Part shown: positions 35,611 through 48,253 of the stretch, in pieces
Layout of the letters: each line of letters begins with the position of its first letter
Position numbering within the stretch: position 1 is the first letter of the stretch
Source: Stictocephala bisonia
Taxonomy: Eukaryota > Arthropoda > Insecta > Hemiptera > Membracidae
NCBI GenBank assembly: GCA_035578905.1
Contig: JAQJVL010000544.1
Span: 248,001-312,000 of the forward strand
Direction of reading: 5' to 3'
Length of the DNA stretch: 64,000 bases
The notes under the pieces: model-generated
Databases searched by the model: none
What the model saw: the letters and a program-made list of their open reading frames with translations, nothing else
Told to the model about the DNA's origin: nothing
Position numbers and translations under genes: made by a program

Positions 35611-38600
35611 TTCATCAAGTATCACTACCTCATAGTGCATCAAACCATATAATTTAAAAAAATCCTCGAACAACTTCATGATTTACCAAAAACTTGCGCG
35701 TTCTTACAAAATGTTTAAATGTGAAGAATTGATCAAATATAGTTTTAAAATGTCATAAATCAGCAAATCACGACAAAATATTACAAATTAACAAAAGTTC
35801 AACTCCAACAGATTATAAAATTCTTTCAATTTCACAAAGTATGGGGTACCAGAATCCACGAACCACCAACTTACGATGAACGTCAATGACAAACTATATT
35901 TAATTAGCAACTAAACCTTTAAAAATAAAATAAAAGAGCAATAAAAATACAGCTTTAAAATGGAAAAATTAGGCAATAGGCACGATATTTTTAATAAAAT
36001 CAATCAAATAACTACATAAAAATTCTTAGTTTTGTTCTAATATATCGCATATTAAACGTCATTTATGAAATAAAAAATATGTTATGAATATAATTACACT
36101 TCTCTTGCAGCAGCGAAAGTCATGACTTCGCATAACAGTCCTGAGTGTGATAACCTGACTTAACTTTTAGCGTGTATGGAATAAATTAAAAACATATTGT
36201 TAACCAATTTCAATGTTGAAAAAGCCAGTGATAATATTTTCTTGTTGGAAAACAGGAAATACCCAAACGAATTCCTTAAGGACATCATTATAAAAACAAA
36301 AACAATATATGTTGAGCTAGTGTCTGATAATATCGATATGCCAGTATTTCTACAATAATTAAATCGTCAACTCCAATTATGTTTACAAATTGATACTAAC
36401 TCTGAATAGATTTGATGATGTTGCTACTAAAACTTTCCTATCAGAATAATGTATGTTTCAAAAGTGATTAAAGAAATGTTTCAATTGAAGTTAAAGTTGT
36501 AAATTTAAAATGTTTGATAGAGGACTTTACTGTATTTACTGTTAAAATACAGCAACATTTATTTTAGAATACTAATAAGTCAACTAAATAGCATGTCTCA
36601 CAGGTGCCAGACGAACTAAGACGCATTCATTGCGTTTCTATATATAACCGGATGTATTCAGTGCGGTGCAATTCATTCATACTCTGTTTTTAGATAGTAC
36701 CTTGTTAGTGAAACATTTTTGACACCTTAGGACAGTTATCATTGTCTTCTACAACTGCAACAATTTAAACAAGTTCGTAAAACTTTTACCGTATTATACT
36801 CTTTATCATATCCATAACTTGAGACCAAAATTGTTGATATATCATAATTAAAAGAATAGCATGAATTCAATTGTAAACTGGTATATGAGAACACTATCTC
36901 ACCACGCGAACATAGTGCAAGAAACAAAAGTGAAATTGAATTATTATGAACAAATATAATTACACAAACAACAATCGGTTCGACTATAACTCAAATGTAA
37001 ACTCATCACGAGAGAAAACTATTTGAAGTTAAAGATAAAATAATTATTTTATACTACTAATTATAACACAAATTATATTTAGATTTAATACTATAATTAT
37101 CAAACTCCAATTTATAAAAGCAACATATATTCCTAAACGTCAAAAATTATTTTTTAACACACCACTTACAAAAGCTAAATGTATGCGAATTCTCCATAAC
37201 ACTTTTCAGAACTCCCAGATTATAAGAGCAAAAATGTGTCTAAATATATGCAGGGATGATCACAATAGTTTTACCGTTCCCGATCTAAAAGTGCAAAATG
37301 TATCAAAGATTGTAACAACACTTGTCATTGTTACATTCCCACCTTACATGTGCTAAATATATGCAGAGATGCTATCAGCAGTTGATGGTCAATTGTTTTG
37401 ATACCCCCACCCCTACATCTCAACGGTCAACACGTATCAATTTAGACACCACTATTACTCAATATCCGTCGGAAAGCAACTCTTAAGAGGCCCAATTGCT
37501 CAGTTTCCCCTTGTAAGTCCAACTATATTGAAGATATATTTGACTTGCACCTAAATTTCCACTGCACTTTATTCTTATTAAGTGGATGTCACTCCACAAC
37601 TTGTAGTTTCCTGTACTGACAAGGACAATTGACTAGTAATTATCCACTCTATAGTCACCCAAGTAGGTCTACACAAGTGATACGTAATTTGCACGTTCGT
37701 GACAAAAACGTTATTTTCACATGTTGTCTGACATGTTTATGCTCTTCCGACACTGCAAATAACACCTTGATAATGTCAAAAAAAGATATGAAGGTTTGCC
37801 ATACTCTTTGATACAATTCTTCGCATATTTTAAAAGAATACGAGGAATGGAATGACTGTGCCTGATATATGTAGTCTAGTTACTAACTAAGAATGGGTAA
37901 ACTTCCGATAATAATTATGATTAAGTGGTGAAGGGACATTAGATGTAGAATTACTGTTTATTTTTTTAGATATGTCGATAATATTGAGTTCTAAATAGTA
38001 GCGACAACTTAGCTCCGACAATCCACACTTATCCAGTAGTGCCCTTGCTGACGAGGATGATTACCATTAAGTGGTCACCATTGCTCATGAGAATGTTGAG
38101 CTCATAACTCAAAGCCTTTAGATTTAGTCTGAAACGCGTAACGACTAATATATGGCGATTATAGAATACATATGTTTGATGATTGATGATTTAGTTCTTG
38201 CTTTGCTAAAGGCCAGATGTTGCATTCTTCGAACCAGCTCCTACAAATGCAAAGATAATAGTATTTATAAAGTAAAATTTATAACTCAACTTTCCGGTGG
38301 CAGTACAAGTACTAACATGACCAATTCATTCTATCATTCTATGTTTAGTATTCAATATTTTTCTTGATTGACATAATTTATTACGTCAGACACTGATAAG
38401 TTTACATTGCGTTATATATTACTGTCTCAATTATTGGACTTGTCAATAATTAAAAGTATTTATATAAATGATGTCTAAAGATTAACTACAGTAATATAAC
38501 TTTAGGGGCGCTTACCTTTTACAGACAGCGTTTTATAGTTACAAACCTAGATATGAAGCAGTAACTATATGAGGTTTTAAATTAGATGATTAATTGTTGG

Positions 38601-38923
38601 AATAGTAAAGAATTCCTATTTAGATCTGACAAGCCGACATCTCTTACAGTGTTGTTAAATGGATCTCAATGATTACCATCAGTATAAGGTAAGTATGGAC
38701 GACTTGTGTAGTCTAGTTACGAACTAAAATTAACTAATCCTCATAAAGAAACGTTTATTAGAAGCCCAATAATCAGGGAAATGGTGGACCTACAGCTTAT
38801 CTTGGAATCCGAACCACGCAATATTGGCCTCATCAGGTTAATCCCTGTTAATACTGTAAGTCATACGCTAGGTAATGACTATGCTGTAATAATAGGTAAT
38901 AAATCTAGGTAGTAATCAGTTAT
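35611..38923. other. Long AT-rich spacer
   Basis: No gene recognised. GTAGTCTAGTTACTAACTAA at about 37871 has a near copy at about 38706 (GTAGTCTAGTTACGAACTAA), a minor dispersed repeat. Short frames at 36739-36927 (minus), 37629-37811 and 38152-38367 (plus) have no recognisable domains. Confidence 0.55.
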
Positions 38924-40151
38924 CTTCCCTAGACGACGTCTAAACTACGGCCACCACCCAACTCGAACACCATACTTCCCTAGACGACGTCTAAACTATG
39001 GCCACCACCCAACTCGGACACCATACTTCCCTAGACGACGTCTAAACTACGGCCACCACCCATTTCGGACACCATACTTCCCTAGACGACGTCTAAACTA
39101 CGGCCACCACCCAACTCGGACACCATACTTCCCTAGACGACGTCTAAACTACGGCCACCACCCAACTCGGACACCATACTTCCCTAGACGACGTCTAAAC
39201 TACGGCCACCACCCAACTCGGACACCATACTTCCCTAGACGACGTCTAAACTACGGCCACCACCCAACTCGGACACCATACTTCCCTAGACGACGTCTAA
39301 ACTACGGCCACCACCCAACTTGGACACCATACTTCCCTAGACGACGTCTAAACTACGGCCACCACCCAACTTGGACACCATACTTCCATAGACGACGACT
39401 AAACTACGGCCACCACCCAACTCGGACACCATACTTCCCTAGACGACGTCTAAACTACGGCCACCACCCAACTTGGACACCATACTTCCCTAGACGACGT
39501 CTAAACTACGGCCACCACCCAACTCGGACACCATACTTCCCTAGACGACGTCTAAACTACGGCCACCACCCAACTCGGACACCATACTTCCCTAGACGAC
39601 GTCTAAACTACGGCCACCACCTAACTCGGACACCATACTTCCCTAGACGACGTCTATACTATGGCCACCACCCAACTCGGACACCATACTTCCCTAGACG
39701 ACGTCTAAACTACGGCCACCACCCAACTCGGACCCCATACTTCCCTAGACGACGTCTAAACTATGGCCACCACCCAACTCGGACACCATACTTCCCTAGA
39801 CGACGTCTAAACTACGGCCACCACCCAACTCGGACACCATACTTCCCTAGACGACGTCTAAACTACGGCCACCACCCAACTCGGACACCATACTTCCCTA
39901 GACGACGTCTAAACTACGGCCACCACCCAACTCGGACACCATACTTCCCTAGACGACGTCTATACTATGGCCACCACCCAACTCGGACACCATACTTCCC
40001 TAGACGACGTCTAAACTACGGCCACCACCCAACTCGGACACCATACTTCCCTAGACGACGTCTAAACTACGGCCACCACCCAACTTGGACACCATACTTC
40101 CCTAGACGACGTCTAAACTACGGCCACCACCCAACTCGGACACCATACTTT
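38924..40151. repeat. Tandem array, 51-bp unit, 24 copies, CpG-rich
   Basis: The unit ACTTCCCTAGACGACGTCTA, then AACTACGGCCACCACCCAAC, then TCGGACACCAT, repeats 24 times with few variants (TTGG for TCGG, ATGG for ACGG, TATAC for TAAAC). Each unit holds four CpGs and an AatII-type GACGTC palindrome, making this the most CpG-dense block in an otherwise CpG-poor AT-rich region. Confidence 0.98.
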
Positions 40152-41446
40152 CACTAATAGTATCCAATAAAATCAATAATGGCAACCATTGAGTGGACAC
40201 CATGTCAGTATTAAGACGGCTAAGAACAGAACAGTCTACAATCCCAACAACATTTTCTTCCAAGTAACTGGGCAACAACAATAATCCACAAGTTCTGGTA
40301 TTTTTCATATCGGTTTAATATAATTCTTTATTGGACCAACTTATATAAACAAATCAATGAAAATTCAAAACCTGGAAAATAAGTCAAGACTTTTGACATT
40401 CCGTGACCTTGGAAGTACGGCAACAATGACGTAGTCCAATCACACGTGTATTGTTATCACACTATTTAGTTTTGTTTTGTCTAAGGATGAGTAGGCACAT
40501 TCTAGACCATTCTTGCCACTAATAACACCATTTATAATAGTTAACGATCAGAGTTTTAGAGTCTCTAATAAAACGCTCTTTTTGTATAAACATTTGCAGT
40601 TAAAACTTACATTTAGTTAGTTGTATGCATTCGAAATAGTTTATCAACTGTTAAACCTCATAATACTGTGTATTGTTGAACCATATGTCCTTAACGAATG
40701 CCATATTAGGAGCTTGCGAAGGACTGCAAGTAAGTTTAGTGACCCGATTCACAAAATATCCCAGCTCGATTTCAATTATATTAGTTCATACTTAAACTGA
40801 TATTAATTAATTTTCTAACTGATTCAATGTCATGGCTATTTGTTTAGTTTTCCCTCTTTCTTTCTTCTAAAACTTCCAATGTTGTTGACAACATGTAGTT
40901 AGGCAATCTATGAGTTATAGCCGTTTTAAAGGGAAGCATAAAGTATAAAAGCTATTTTTAGAAAGCAATTACGTTATTACGAGCTCTTGTTGCATGTTTT
41001 CGTTTGTGTTCTTGATTGTTACTTTATACTGACAAACATAAATTCTGCAAGGGACAATTTTAAAATGTAAAATGGCACAAATTATAGAGTGTACTTTTCA
41101 ACCTACTTTAGTGTCTCATTATATTTTACGCCTATATCATTGTTAAATTCAAAATATCATATCTTTAAAAAAATCTATAAATAGTTTATCTTGTGGAAAG
41201 TTTGAAATTATGTAAATATAATATGAGTGAATTAACTTATATGTTTTACTAAATACATATCAGCAAGCATTTTATATTATTTATTTATTTATTTTATTTT
41301 ATTTCCTTGCCATGAAATAGGTTAGAAACCCAAAGCATTCGGGCAATTCAACGTGCGTTTATGTCTCTGCTCCAAACGCACAATATATATTGAAACTGTC
41401 CTTAAAATATATACGCAACTAAATCATAAAAAACCTTTGCCGTAAA
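40152..41446. other. Spacer
   Basis: A minus-strand frame just right of the 51-bp array (40155-40308) reads CGLLLLPSYLEENVVGIVDC but has no recognised family and runs into the array. The rest is AT-rich and empty. Confidence 0.5.
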
Positions 41447-41766
41447 TATAGCCGACAGTTTGAATAGACCACAACACTTATAGCCGATAGTTTGAATAGA
41501 CCACAACACTTATAGCCGATAGTTTGAATAGACCACTACACTTATAGCCGATAGTTTGAATAGACCACAACACTTATAGCCGATAGTTTGAATAGACCAC
41601 AACACTTATAGCCGATAGTTTGAATAGACCACAACACTTATAGCCGATAGTTTGAATAGACCACAACACTTATAGCCGATAGTTTGAATAGACCACTACA
41701 CTTATAGCCGATAGTTTGAATAGACCACAACACTTACAGCCGATAGTTTGAATAGACCACAACACT
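41447..41766. repeat. Tandem array, 32-bp unit, 10 copies
   Basis: TATAGCCGATAGTTTGAATA then GACCACAACACT recurs every 32 bp, with three or four single-base variants (CACTACACT, CGACAG, ACAGCC). Confidence 0.98.
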
Positions 41767-42541
41767 TTAAACAATCATCTAATATAAAATGTAAGTAATA
41801 AATTACAATATCATAACTGAATATTTAATTTAAACATAAACATATAGCAGCTAGGAGGTAACAACAAAGAAAATTAAAATTTCAACAAGCTATTCAAAGA
41901 TAGTTAAATGACAAATTTAAAATAAGAAATACTTACGGCTCCATTATGACAAGATTCTTTGAGATATTCGTCGTGACTTAATAAACAATGACATGAGAGC
42001 GTAACTGCGTCAATGTATGGTTAATAGTATAAATATGAACATTATTGTATTTAAAACTAAATCATATTATTGGGGTAAAAAAGGAATCACGTACTCAAGG
42101 ACATAGTATTTAAACTATGTACGGTACTGCGATATCTTATCTTAATTAGAAGAAAAATATACTCGATCCGAAACTGAGTAATTTGCATTGCCCTAGCAAA
42201 ATATAAATTTAGGGAACTCTTATAATTTTGCTGTATATTTTCTAGAATAAACTATTTAAGTAACACTGAATTCTTTCTGGAATAAATCTCCCAATAAATT
42301 ATTTAGATTAATACATAAACATTGCTAAATACAACATTTAAGTATTCATGGACCCTGCTCTACACTGTCTACAACAATGTTCACCTGTCACAATAGATAT
42401 AAATGGTTCGAGCGAGTCATCCACAAACAAAATCGGTCGACGTGAACGATGCTAGGAACCGAATATGTTTCCATTCCAGATTGAATATATCTCTCATGTC
42501 ATCTAGCAGTAATATTGGTGAAGTTTGAATGTATCAATTTT
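41767..42541. other. AT-rich spacer
   Basis: Nothing recognised. Confidence 0.6.
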
Positions 42542-42748
42542 TATTAGAACTTCATTGACTAGTCGTTATACAATTCCATTTTGCTTTTGTCATGTATCTT
42601 ATGATTTGTTTTATACTGTTTTACATGATACTCGTATATATATAATTTAATTTTCGACTTTTCATGTAAAACAGTATAAAACAAATCATAAGATACATGA
42701 CAAAAGCAAAGTGGAATTGTATAACGACTAGTCAATGAAGTTCTAATA
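42542..42748. repeat. Near-perfect hairpin, 87-bp arms, 33-nt loop
   Basis: Arms at 42542-42628 and 42662-42748 are complementary over 87 bp with a single mismatch (CCATTTTGC against GCAAAGTGG). The loop is AT-rich (ATATATATAATTT). One mismatch in 87 implies a recent origin. There is no recognised target duplication, so it may be a young foldback MITE or a template-switch product. Transcribed, it would make an ideal long dsRNA. Confidence 0.97.
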
Positions 42749-43041
42749 TATATATATTACGTTCATATATGAAGTGTCAAAAAGATATATTACGTTGATT
42801 TACTTATCATGAAACATCGTGTAAGTTTCGTTATAGACGTCTACTTCAATGTATACTTTCAATATAATTATCATAACTGTAAATCATGCTATTTGCATAC
42901 TATTGCAAAATGGTTTTAATAGTTAAAATTATTTCATACAAGTACTTTTAGTGATTTCTGACCTAAAGTGATAAATAATATCGTAAAGTATGTTTGTACA
43001 TTCATGATAAACAAAAATGAAATAAGTAACAGAGCATTAAT

Positions 43042-44301
43042 ATTATACAGGATGTATAAACACACCCTCTTGTCTATGTAGAAGGCAAACTAAGTTGGAC
43101 ATGTTGAATCGATATTGTCGTGAAGGTGATCTAACGTGCTTAGTGTATTATACAGGATGTATAAACACACCCTCTTGTCTATGTAGAAGGCAAACTAAGT
43201 TGGACATGTTGAATCGATATTGTCGTGAAGGTGATCTAACGTGCTTAGTGTATTATACAGGATGTATAAACACACCCTCTTGTCTATGTAGAAGGCAAAC
43301 TAAGTTGGACATGTTGAATCGATATTGTCGTGAAGGTGATCTAACGTGCTTAGTGTATTATACAGGATGTATAAACACAACCTCTTGTCTATGTAGAAGG
43401 CAAACTAAGTTGGACATGTTGAATCGATATTGTCGTGAAGGTGATCTAACGTGCTTAGTGTATTATACAGGATGTGTAAACACACACTCTTGTCTATGTA
43501 GAAGGCAAACTAAGTTGGACATGTTGAATCGATATTGTCGTGAAGGTGATCTAACGTGCTTAGTGTATTATACAGGATGTATAAACACACCCTCTTGTCT
43601 ATGTAGAAGGCAAACTAAGTTGGACATGTTGAATCGATATTGTCGTGAAGGTGATCTAACGTGCTTAGTGTATTATACAGGATGTATAAACACACCCTCT
43701 TGTCTATGTAGAAGGCAAACTAAGTTGGACATGTTGAATCGATATTGACGTGAAGGTGATCTAACGTGCTTAGTGTATTATACAGGATGTATAAACACAC
43801 CCTCTTGTCTATGTAGAAGGCAAACTAAGTTGGACATGTTGAATCGATATTGACGTGAAGGTGATCTAACGTGCTTAGTGTATTATACAGGATGTATAAA
43901 CACACCCTCTTGTCTATGTAGAAGGCAAACTAAGTTGGACATGTTGAATCGATATTGACGTGAAGGTGATCTAACGTGCTTAGTGTATTATACAGGATGT
44001 ATAAACACACCCTCTTGTCTATGTAGAAGGCAAACTAAGTTGGACATGTTGAATCGATATTGTCGTGAAGGTGATCTAACGTGCTTAGTGGATTATACAG
44101 GATGTATAAACACACCCTCTTGTCTATGTAGAAGGCAAACTAAGTTGGACATGTTGCATCGATATTGTCGTGAAGGTGATCTAACGTGCTTAGTGTATTA
44201 TACAGGATGTATAAACACACCCTCTTGTCTATGTAGAAGGCAAACTAAGTTGGACATGTTGAATCGATATTGTCGTGAAGGTGATCTAACGTGCTTAGTG
44301 T
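43042..44301. repeat. Tandem array, 105-bp unit, 12 copies
   Basis: The anchor ATTATACAGGATGTATAAAC recurs every 105 bp (43042, 43147 and so on) with very few substitutions. The unit is 35 codons, so a plus-strand frame stays open for six units and encodes a Cys-rich repeat (YCREGDLTCLVYY, TGCINTPSCLCRRQTK). Three consecutive units carry TGTCGT to TGACGT, creating stops, which argues against selection on a protein. A single-copy relative is at 49425-49560. Confidence 0.98.
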
Positions 44302-44400
44302 ATTTGGCAATTTAGCATTACATAGACAAGATGGTGTACATATAATCCTGTAACAGCAGTCTCTTGTAACTTCTTTTATTTTTTCATTTTCATTGTTTAT
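44302..44400. mobile_element. Right boundary of the 105-bp array: inverted copy of the monomer start
   Basis: The reverse complement of 44318-44353 (TTACAGGATTATATGTACAC then CATCTTGTCTATGTAA) matches the start of the 105-bp monomer (TTATACAGGATGTATAAACA then CACCCTCTTGTCTATGTAG). The array is therefore capped by a TIR-like inverted segment. Bases 44302-44400 are homologous to 49465-49560. Confidence 0.75.
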
Positions 44401-44674
44401 TATTATTATTTTTTCAGATATTAGAGCATTTACTATTGACGCAGTACTCCCCACTCTTGAGATTAAATTGAGTTTATTTTCTTAATAATTAGTTTGAGTT
44501 TTACAAAAATATCAATAGCCATATTATGTAAAACATAATTAAATCAAATTAAATTAAAGCATATATCAACAAACAAATATTGCATACAGGTATAGTGTAA
44601 AATTTACTGTAGTGTAAACGTAACACTGAAAGAAATAGTTAAGTTGTTAGATGTATCTGTTTCTTTCAGGTAGA

Positions 44675-45505
44675 TATCCCTGTATCCTTTGCCCTGTACT
44701 GTACTTTGTGCCGTGTACCATTTGTCATGCACCGTACAAAAAGCAGATTACAACGAACATCCTTTCTGGTGTATCGTGTAGAAATAGTACACAATACCGT
44801 GTATCATTTGTGGTGTACCGTGCAGAAATAGTACACAATACCGTGCATCATTTGTGGTGTACCGTGCAGAAATAGTACACAATACCGTGCATCATTTGTG
44901 GTGTACCGTGCAGAAATAGTACACAATACCGTGCATCATTTGTGGTGTACTGTGTAGAATAGTACACAATTACGTGTACTTTGTGGTTTACCGTGTAGAA
45001 ATAGTACACAATACCAAGTATCATTTCTGGGGTACCGTGTAGAAATATTACACAATACCGTGCATCATTTGTGGTGTACCGTGTAGAATAGTACACAATT
45101 CCGTGTACTTTGTGGTTTACCGTGTAGAAATAGTACACAATACCATGTATCATTTCTGGGGTACCGTGTAGAAATAGTACACAATACCGTGCATCATTTG
45201 TGGTGTACCGTGTAGAATAGTACACAATTACGTGTACTTTGTGGTTTACCGTGTAGAAATAGTACACAATACCGTGCATCATTTGTGGTGTACCGTGTAG
45301 AATAGTACACAATTCCGTGTACTTTGTGGTTTACCGTGTAGAAATATTACACAATACCGTGTATCATTTGTGGTGTACCATGTAGAAAGTGTACACTATA
45401 CCGTGTATAATATGTGATGTATCGTGTACAAAGTGTAATCTATTCGTGTATCATGTGTCGTATACTGTAACAATGCAAATTATACCATGTATCCTATGTA
45501 GTGAG
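44675..45505. repeat. Degenerate tandem array, about 44-bp unit with shorter interleaved variant
   Basis: GTACCGTGCAGAAATAGTAC then ACAATACCGTGCATCATTTG then TGGT repeats at 44-bp spacing at 44821-44950. Further right it is interleaved with a shorter variant (TAGAATAGTACACAATTACG then TGTACTTTGTGGTTT) in a partly regular order. The edges at 44675 and 45505 are strongly decayed. The 154-codon minus-strand frame over it is not a gene. Confidence 0.94.
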
Positions 45506-47703
45506 ATATGCAAAGGGATCACTAAAGTGCAAAGTATTTAAAAAAATCATATTCTAACGAAATTCCAATGAGATAATTCTTTACATCTTTATGATAATTG
45601 AAATTATCGAATTGTTATTTTAATTACCTCGAATAATAATTATTATTTATTCTAATAATACTGTTTAATTACTTCCAGTATAATTTTAAAACTCTCACAA
45701 AAATATTTTTATTTTAACAACATGTAAATACTCTATTAGTGTGAAAAGAATGAAAATAAATTACAAGTCTTGTGAAGCGCTGTGAGCACTAACAGGTCAC
45801 TGAAAGGGTCGCGAATTGCATCCACTCAACAAACAGCAGTGTTGGGATGGGGAGGTGAAGTTGTCCCCCCACTCTTAGCCACACAACACCCCACCCGACC
45901 TCTTCAAACAATCCTTTCTTTATTTATCCTTATTGCAGGTTATAAAATGGGTAACCGACTGAATACTTGGGAAATAAACATGAATACAATAAAAAATTCC
46001 GGCATCACTCGCCGCTTGTTTTAATTTATTGTTTCACACTTAGCTTTCTTACATTAAAGTTTTATTTCTCTTTTGCTCATTTTAAATTACTTCTTAAACA
46101 CTATATTTTTGTCTTTATAAGTTGGCAGCAGTTTTACTTGGTGGCGAGATGTATGTCTTAAGTTGGCATACAGTTTGACTTGGTGACGATATGTATGTCT
46201 TAAGATAAGTATTGCCATCATATATCTCATAATAAATCGTCAGAAGATTGTTTATATATTATTATTTATTGTCTATTTGTAGGTGGTAGTAAAAAATTAT
46301 TGATTTCTCGTCACTATTGAATAAACTAATTATAAGCTTTTAGAACTTAATATGTGACATAATTTAGTCTGAAACATTCACAAAAGGCAAATATTAAATA
46401 TAATGGATACTCTTAACTCATCATCAAAATGTTTTTAAAAAATGAGCCAATTGTACAGGAATAGGAAGACAAAACTAATTAAAAGCTCAACATTTTTTTC
46501 AATTTCAAAATATGCCAAAATTACAGGAGAAAATTATGTGATGAAGAATAAAGTGTATATTTAGACCATCTTTAAAAATTCAGAAAATCGTTGATTCTAA
46601 AATCAGAACGTCCGTAATAATAAAAACCACAAAACTGCACACGGGAGGAAAACGTGAAAAGGTTTAATTGAAAGATCAACGATGTGTACAATAATGAAGG
46701 TGTGAATCGGGATAAAGCTTAAATAGTTTGTAAGATGCAATTTAAAAATATTCCCAAGCATTAAAAAGGTCCATATATACAATTAGAGAGACTGATATAA
46801 AATAAACTAAATATTAATAAAGTTAAGGGGGAAATCTGAGCTTAAAATGACATTAAATCAAATTTTCAACAATTTCATCATTTTTTACATACATATTTTG
46901 TTATTTTATACACACAAATACATAGCTATTATGATATTTTTTTTGAATAAAAATAGTTTTTAAAGTTAGCCTTGCAATAACCAATTCTAGCTTACTGCCC
47001 TAACTGCACATTTCTCATACATCAAACATTATGGTTACTTCAATGTCATGCATAAAACATGTAAAACACATCTTCAGCTAGTTTAGATGTCTTTGTTCAA
47101 GCTATGAACATAATGGACTTTTTTAGTTTTGTTTACTTTTCAAAATAAACTGTCCACTGTTTACTGTAGCTGATTTTTTCATGTTGTCTAGCAACTAAAG
47201 TTTTACTGTGCTGTTTTGATGTTATTACACATATAACACTATATTTGTTTATTACATAGTACTTTCTTACAGTGCTCTGAACATAAATAGGTAGTTATTG
47301 TGTGTTTTATAAGCCTTATAAGCTACTTTTTAGAGTAAAGTTGCAGACCTAACCTATGTTTGTTATAGATTTGTGAACATTTTGTGTTTTTATGTATAGA
47401 CATTCAAATATTATAAGAACAAAAAAATTCAAGAAGAAGAAAGAAAAATGATTAGGAAGGTCCACTGTATGGAGCAGGATAACTCTAACCAAATTCAAAG
47501 TAGTTCAGAATAAATTGTTTTGCGTTTACCGAAATTGTGTGTTTTTACAACAAGAAAAGTTATATTTCAAAAATTTTTTAAGAATTCAGCATGAATGTGT
47601 TTTTGTTTTAATTTTAATAAAATTTCCTATGGTATGATGAAGTATGGATTTTGTATTATAATGGGTACAACTATTTTAAACAAATTAAAAAGTAAAAAAA
47701 CAA
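45506..47703. other. AT-rich spacer
   Basis: A GC-richer patch at 45.78-45.92 kb is followed by TTTATCCTTATTGCAG, an acceptor-like sequence, but no convincing exon follows. Otherwise only AT-rich DNA and the small duplication at 46121-46202. Confidence 0.5.
46121..46202. repeat. 41-bp tandem duplication
   Basis: GTTGGCAGCAGTTTTACTTG and GTTGGCATACAGTTTGACTT start two adjacent copies 41 bp apart, both ending ATGTATGTCTTAA. Confidence 0.88.
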
Positions 47704-47755
47704 CATACTCGTACAGTGGTATTGAAACATCTACCTACCAATACTCATGTTGTTA
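47704..47755 (+). repeat. Dispersed 36-bp minisatellite family, 1-2 units
   Basis: CATACTCGTACAGTGGTATT then GAAACATCTACCTACCAATA then CTCATG matches the CCCACCCATACACGTACAGTGG monomer with a TATTGAAACATC variant spacer. Confidence 0.7.
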
Positions 47756-48108
47756 CGACACTTCACAGTCGTAACAAAATGAAACCTTTTGTTAGACCTA
47801 TCAAGTGAAATAGTTATAAAAAGAGAAAATTATTCTGAGTTGACTATAAAACAATTAAAATACAAAATTCTATTACAACTAAAAAAACATTTTAGCAGGC
47901 CAAAATAATAAACTAAATAGAAATACAATATCACAATACGTCGTCACATGGGCCTAACCTAGTCCTGCTGAAAATAAAAACATTTTCACAAACAGGCAAC
48001 AGCATTTTTAATTACTGAAACAACACACATTAGAGAACAATATACAGCTCAATAAACAATAGTTTTAACCAAACAGTTACAAAAACAAACAATTTTACGA
48101 ACACTTAC

Positions 48109-48253
48109 CTAAACGTTTCCAGCCACAAAACATGACGTTGTCGGCAGCCACGCTAGAATGGTGAGCTTGCCGACAACGTCAAGGAACACAGAAAACGAAA
48201 TCGAAAACGAAAACAAAGACACTAAAACTAAATGAAACACAAAGAGGAAGACT
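48109..48253 (-). CDS. Possible first exon (5'UTR plus eight codons) with splice donor
   Basis: On the minus strand ATG at 48133 starts MFCGWKRL, followed by TTTAG|GTAAGTG, a perfect donor at 48108. Upstream is a GC-richer 5' region with an insect-type initiator TTCAGTC at 48250-48256, giving a 145-nt first exon. There is no TATA box. A possible acceptor at about 47965 (TTTTTATTTTCAG) would put a stop four codons later, so the product would be tiny, or another acceptor is used, or the transcript is non-coding. A hairpin covers the bases just before the ATG. Evidence is limited to signals; no protein family is recognisable. Confidence 0.35.
48133..48181. promoter_or_regulatory. Perfect 14-bp hairpin touching the putative start codon
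   Basis: TGACGTTGTCGGCA (48133-48146) and TGCCGACAACGTCA (48168-48181) are exact complements around a 21-nt loop. The GC-rich stem would form in the RNA immediately upstream of the ATG at 48133. It also contains two CRE-like TGACGT sites. Confidence 0.9.

Noticed and set aside
40155..40308. Minus-strand frame CGLLLLPSYLEENVVGIVDC as a host exon adjoining the 51-bp array
   Set aside because: No recognised family, no clear splice sites, and the frame runs straight into satellite sequence.
44848..45312. 154-codon minus-strand open frame
   Set aside because: It is the 44-bp tandem array translated; both strands and several frames are open by repetition.
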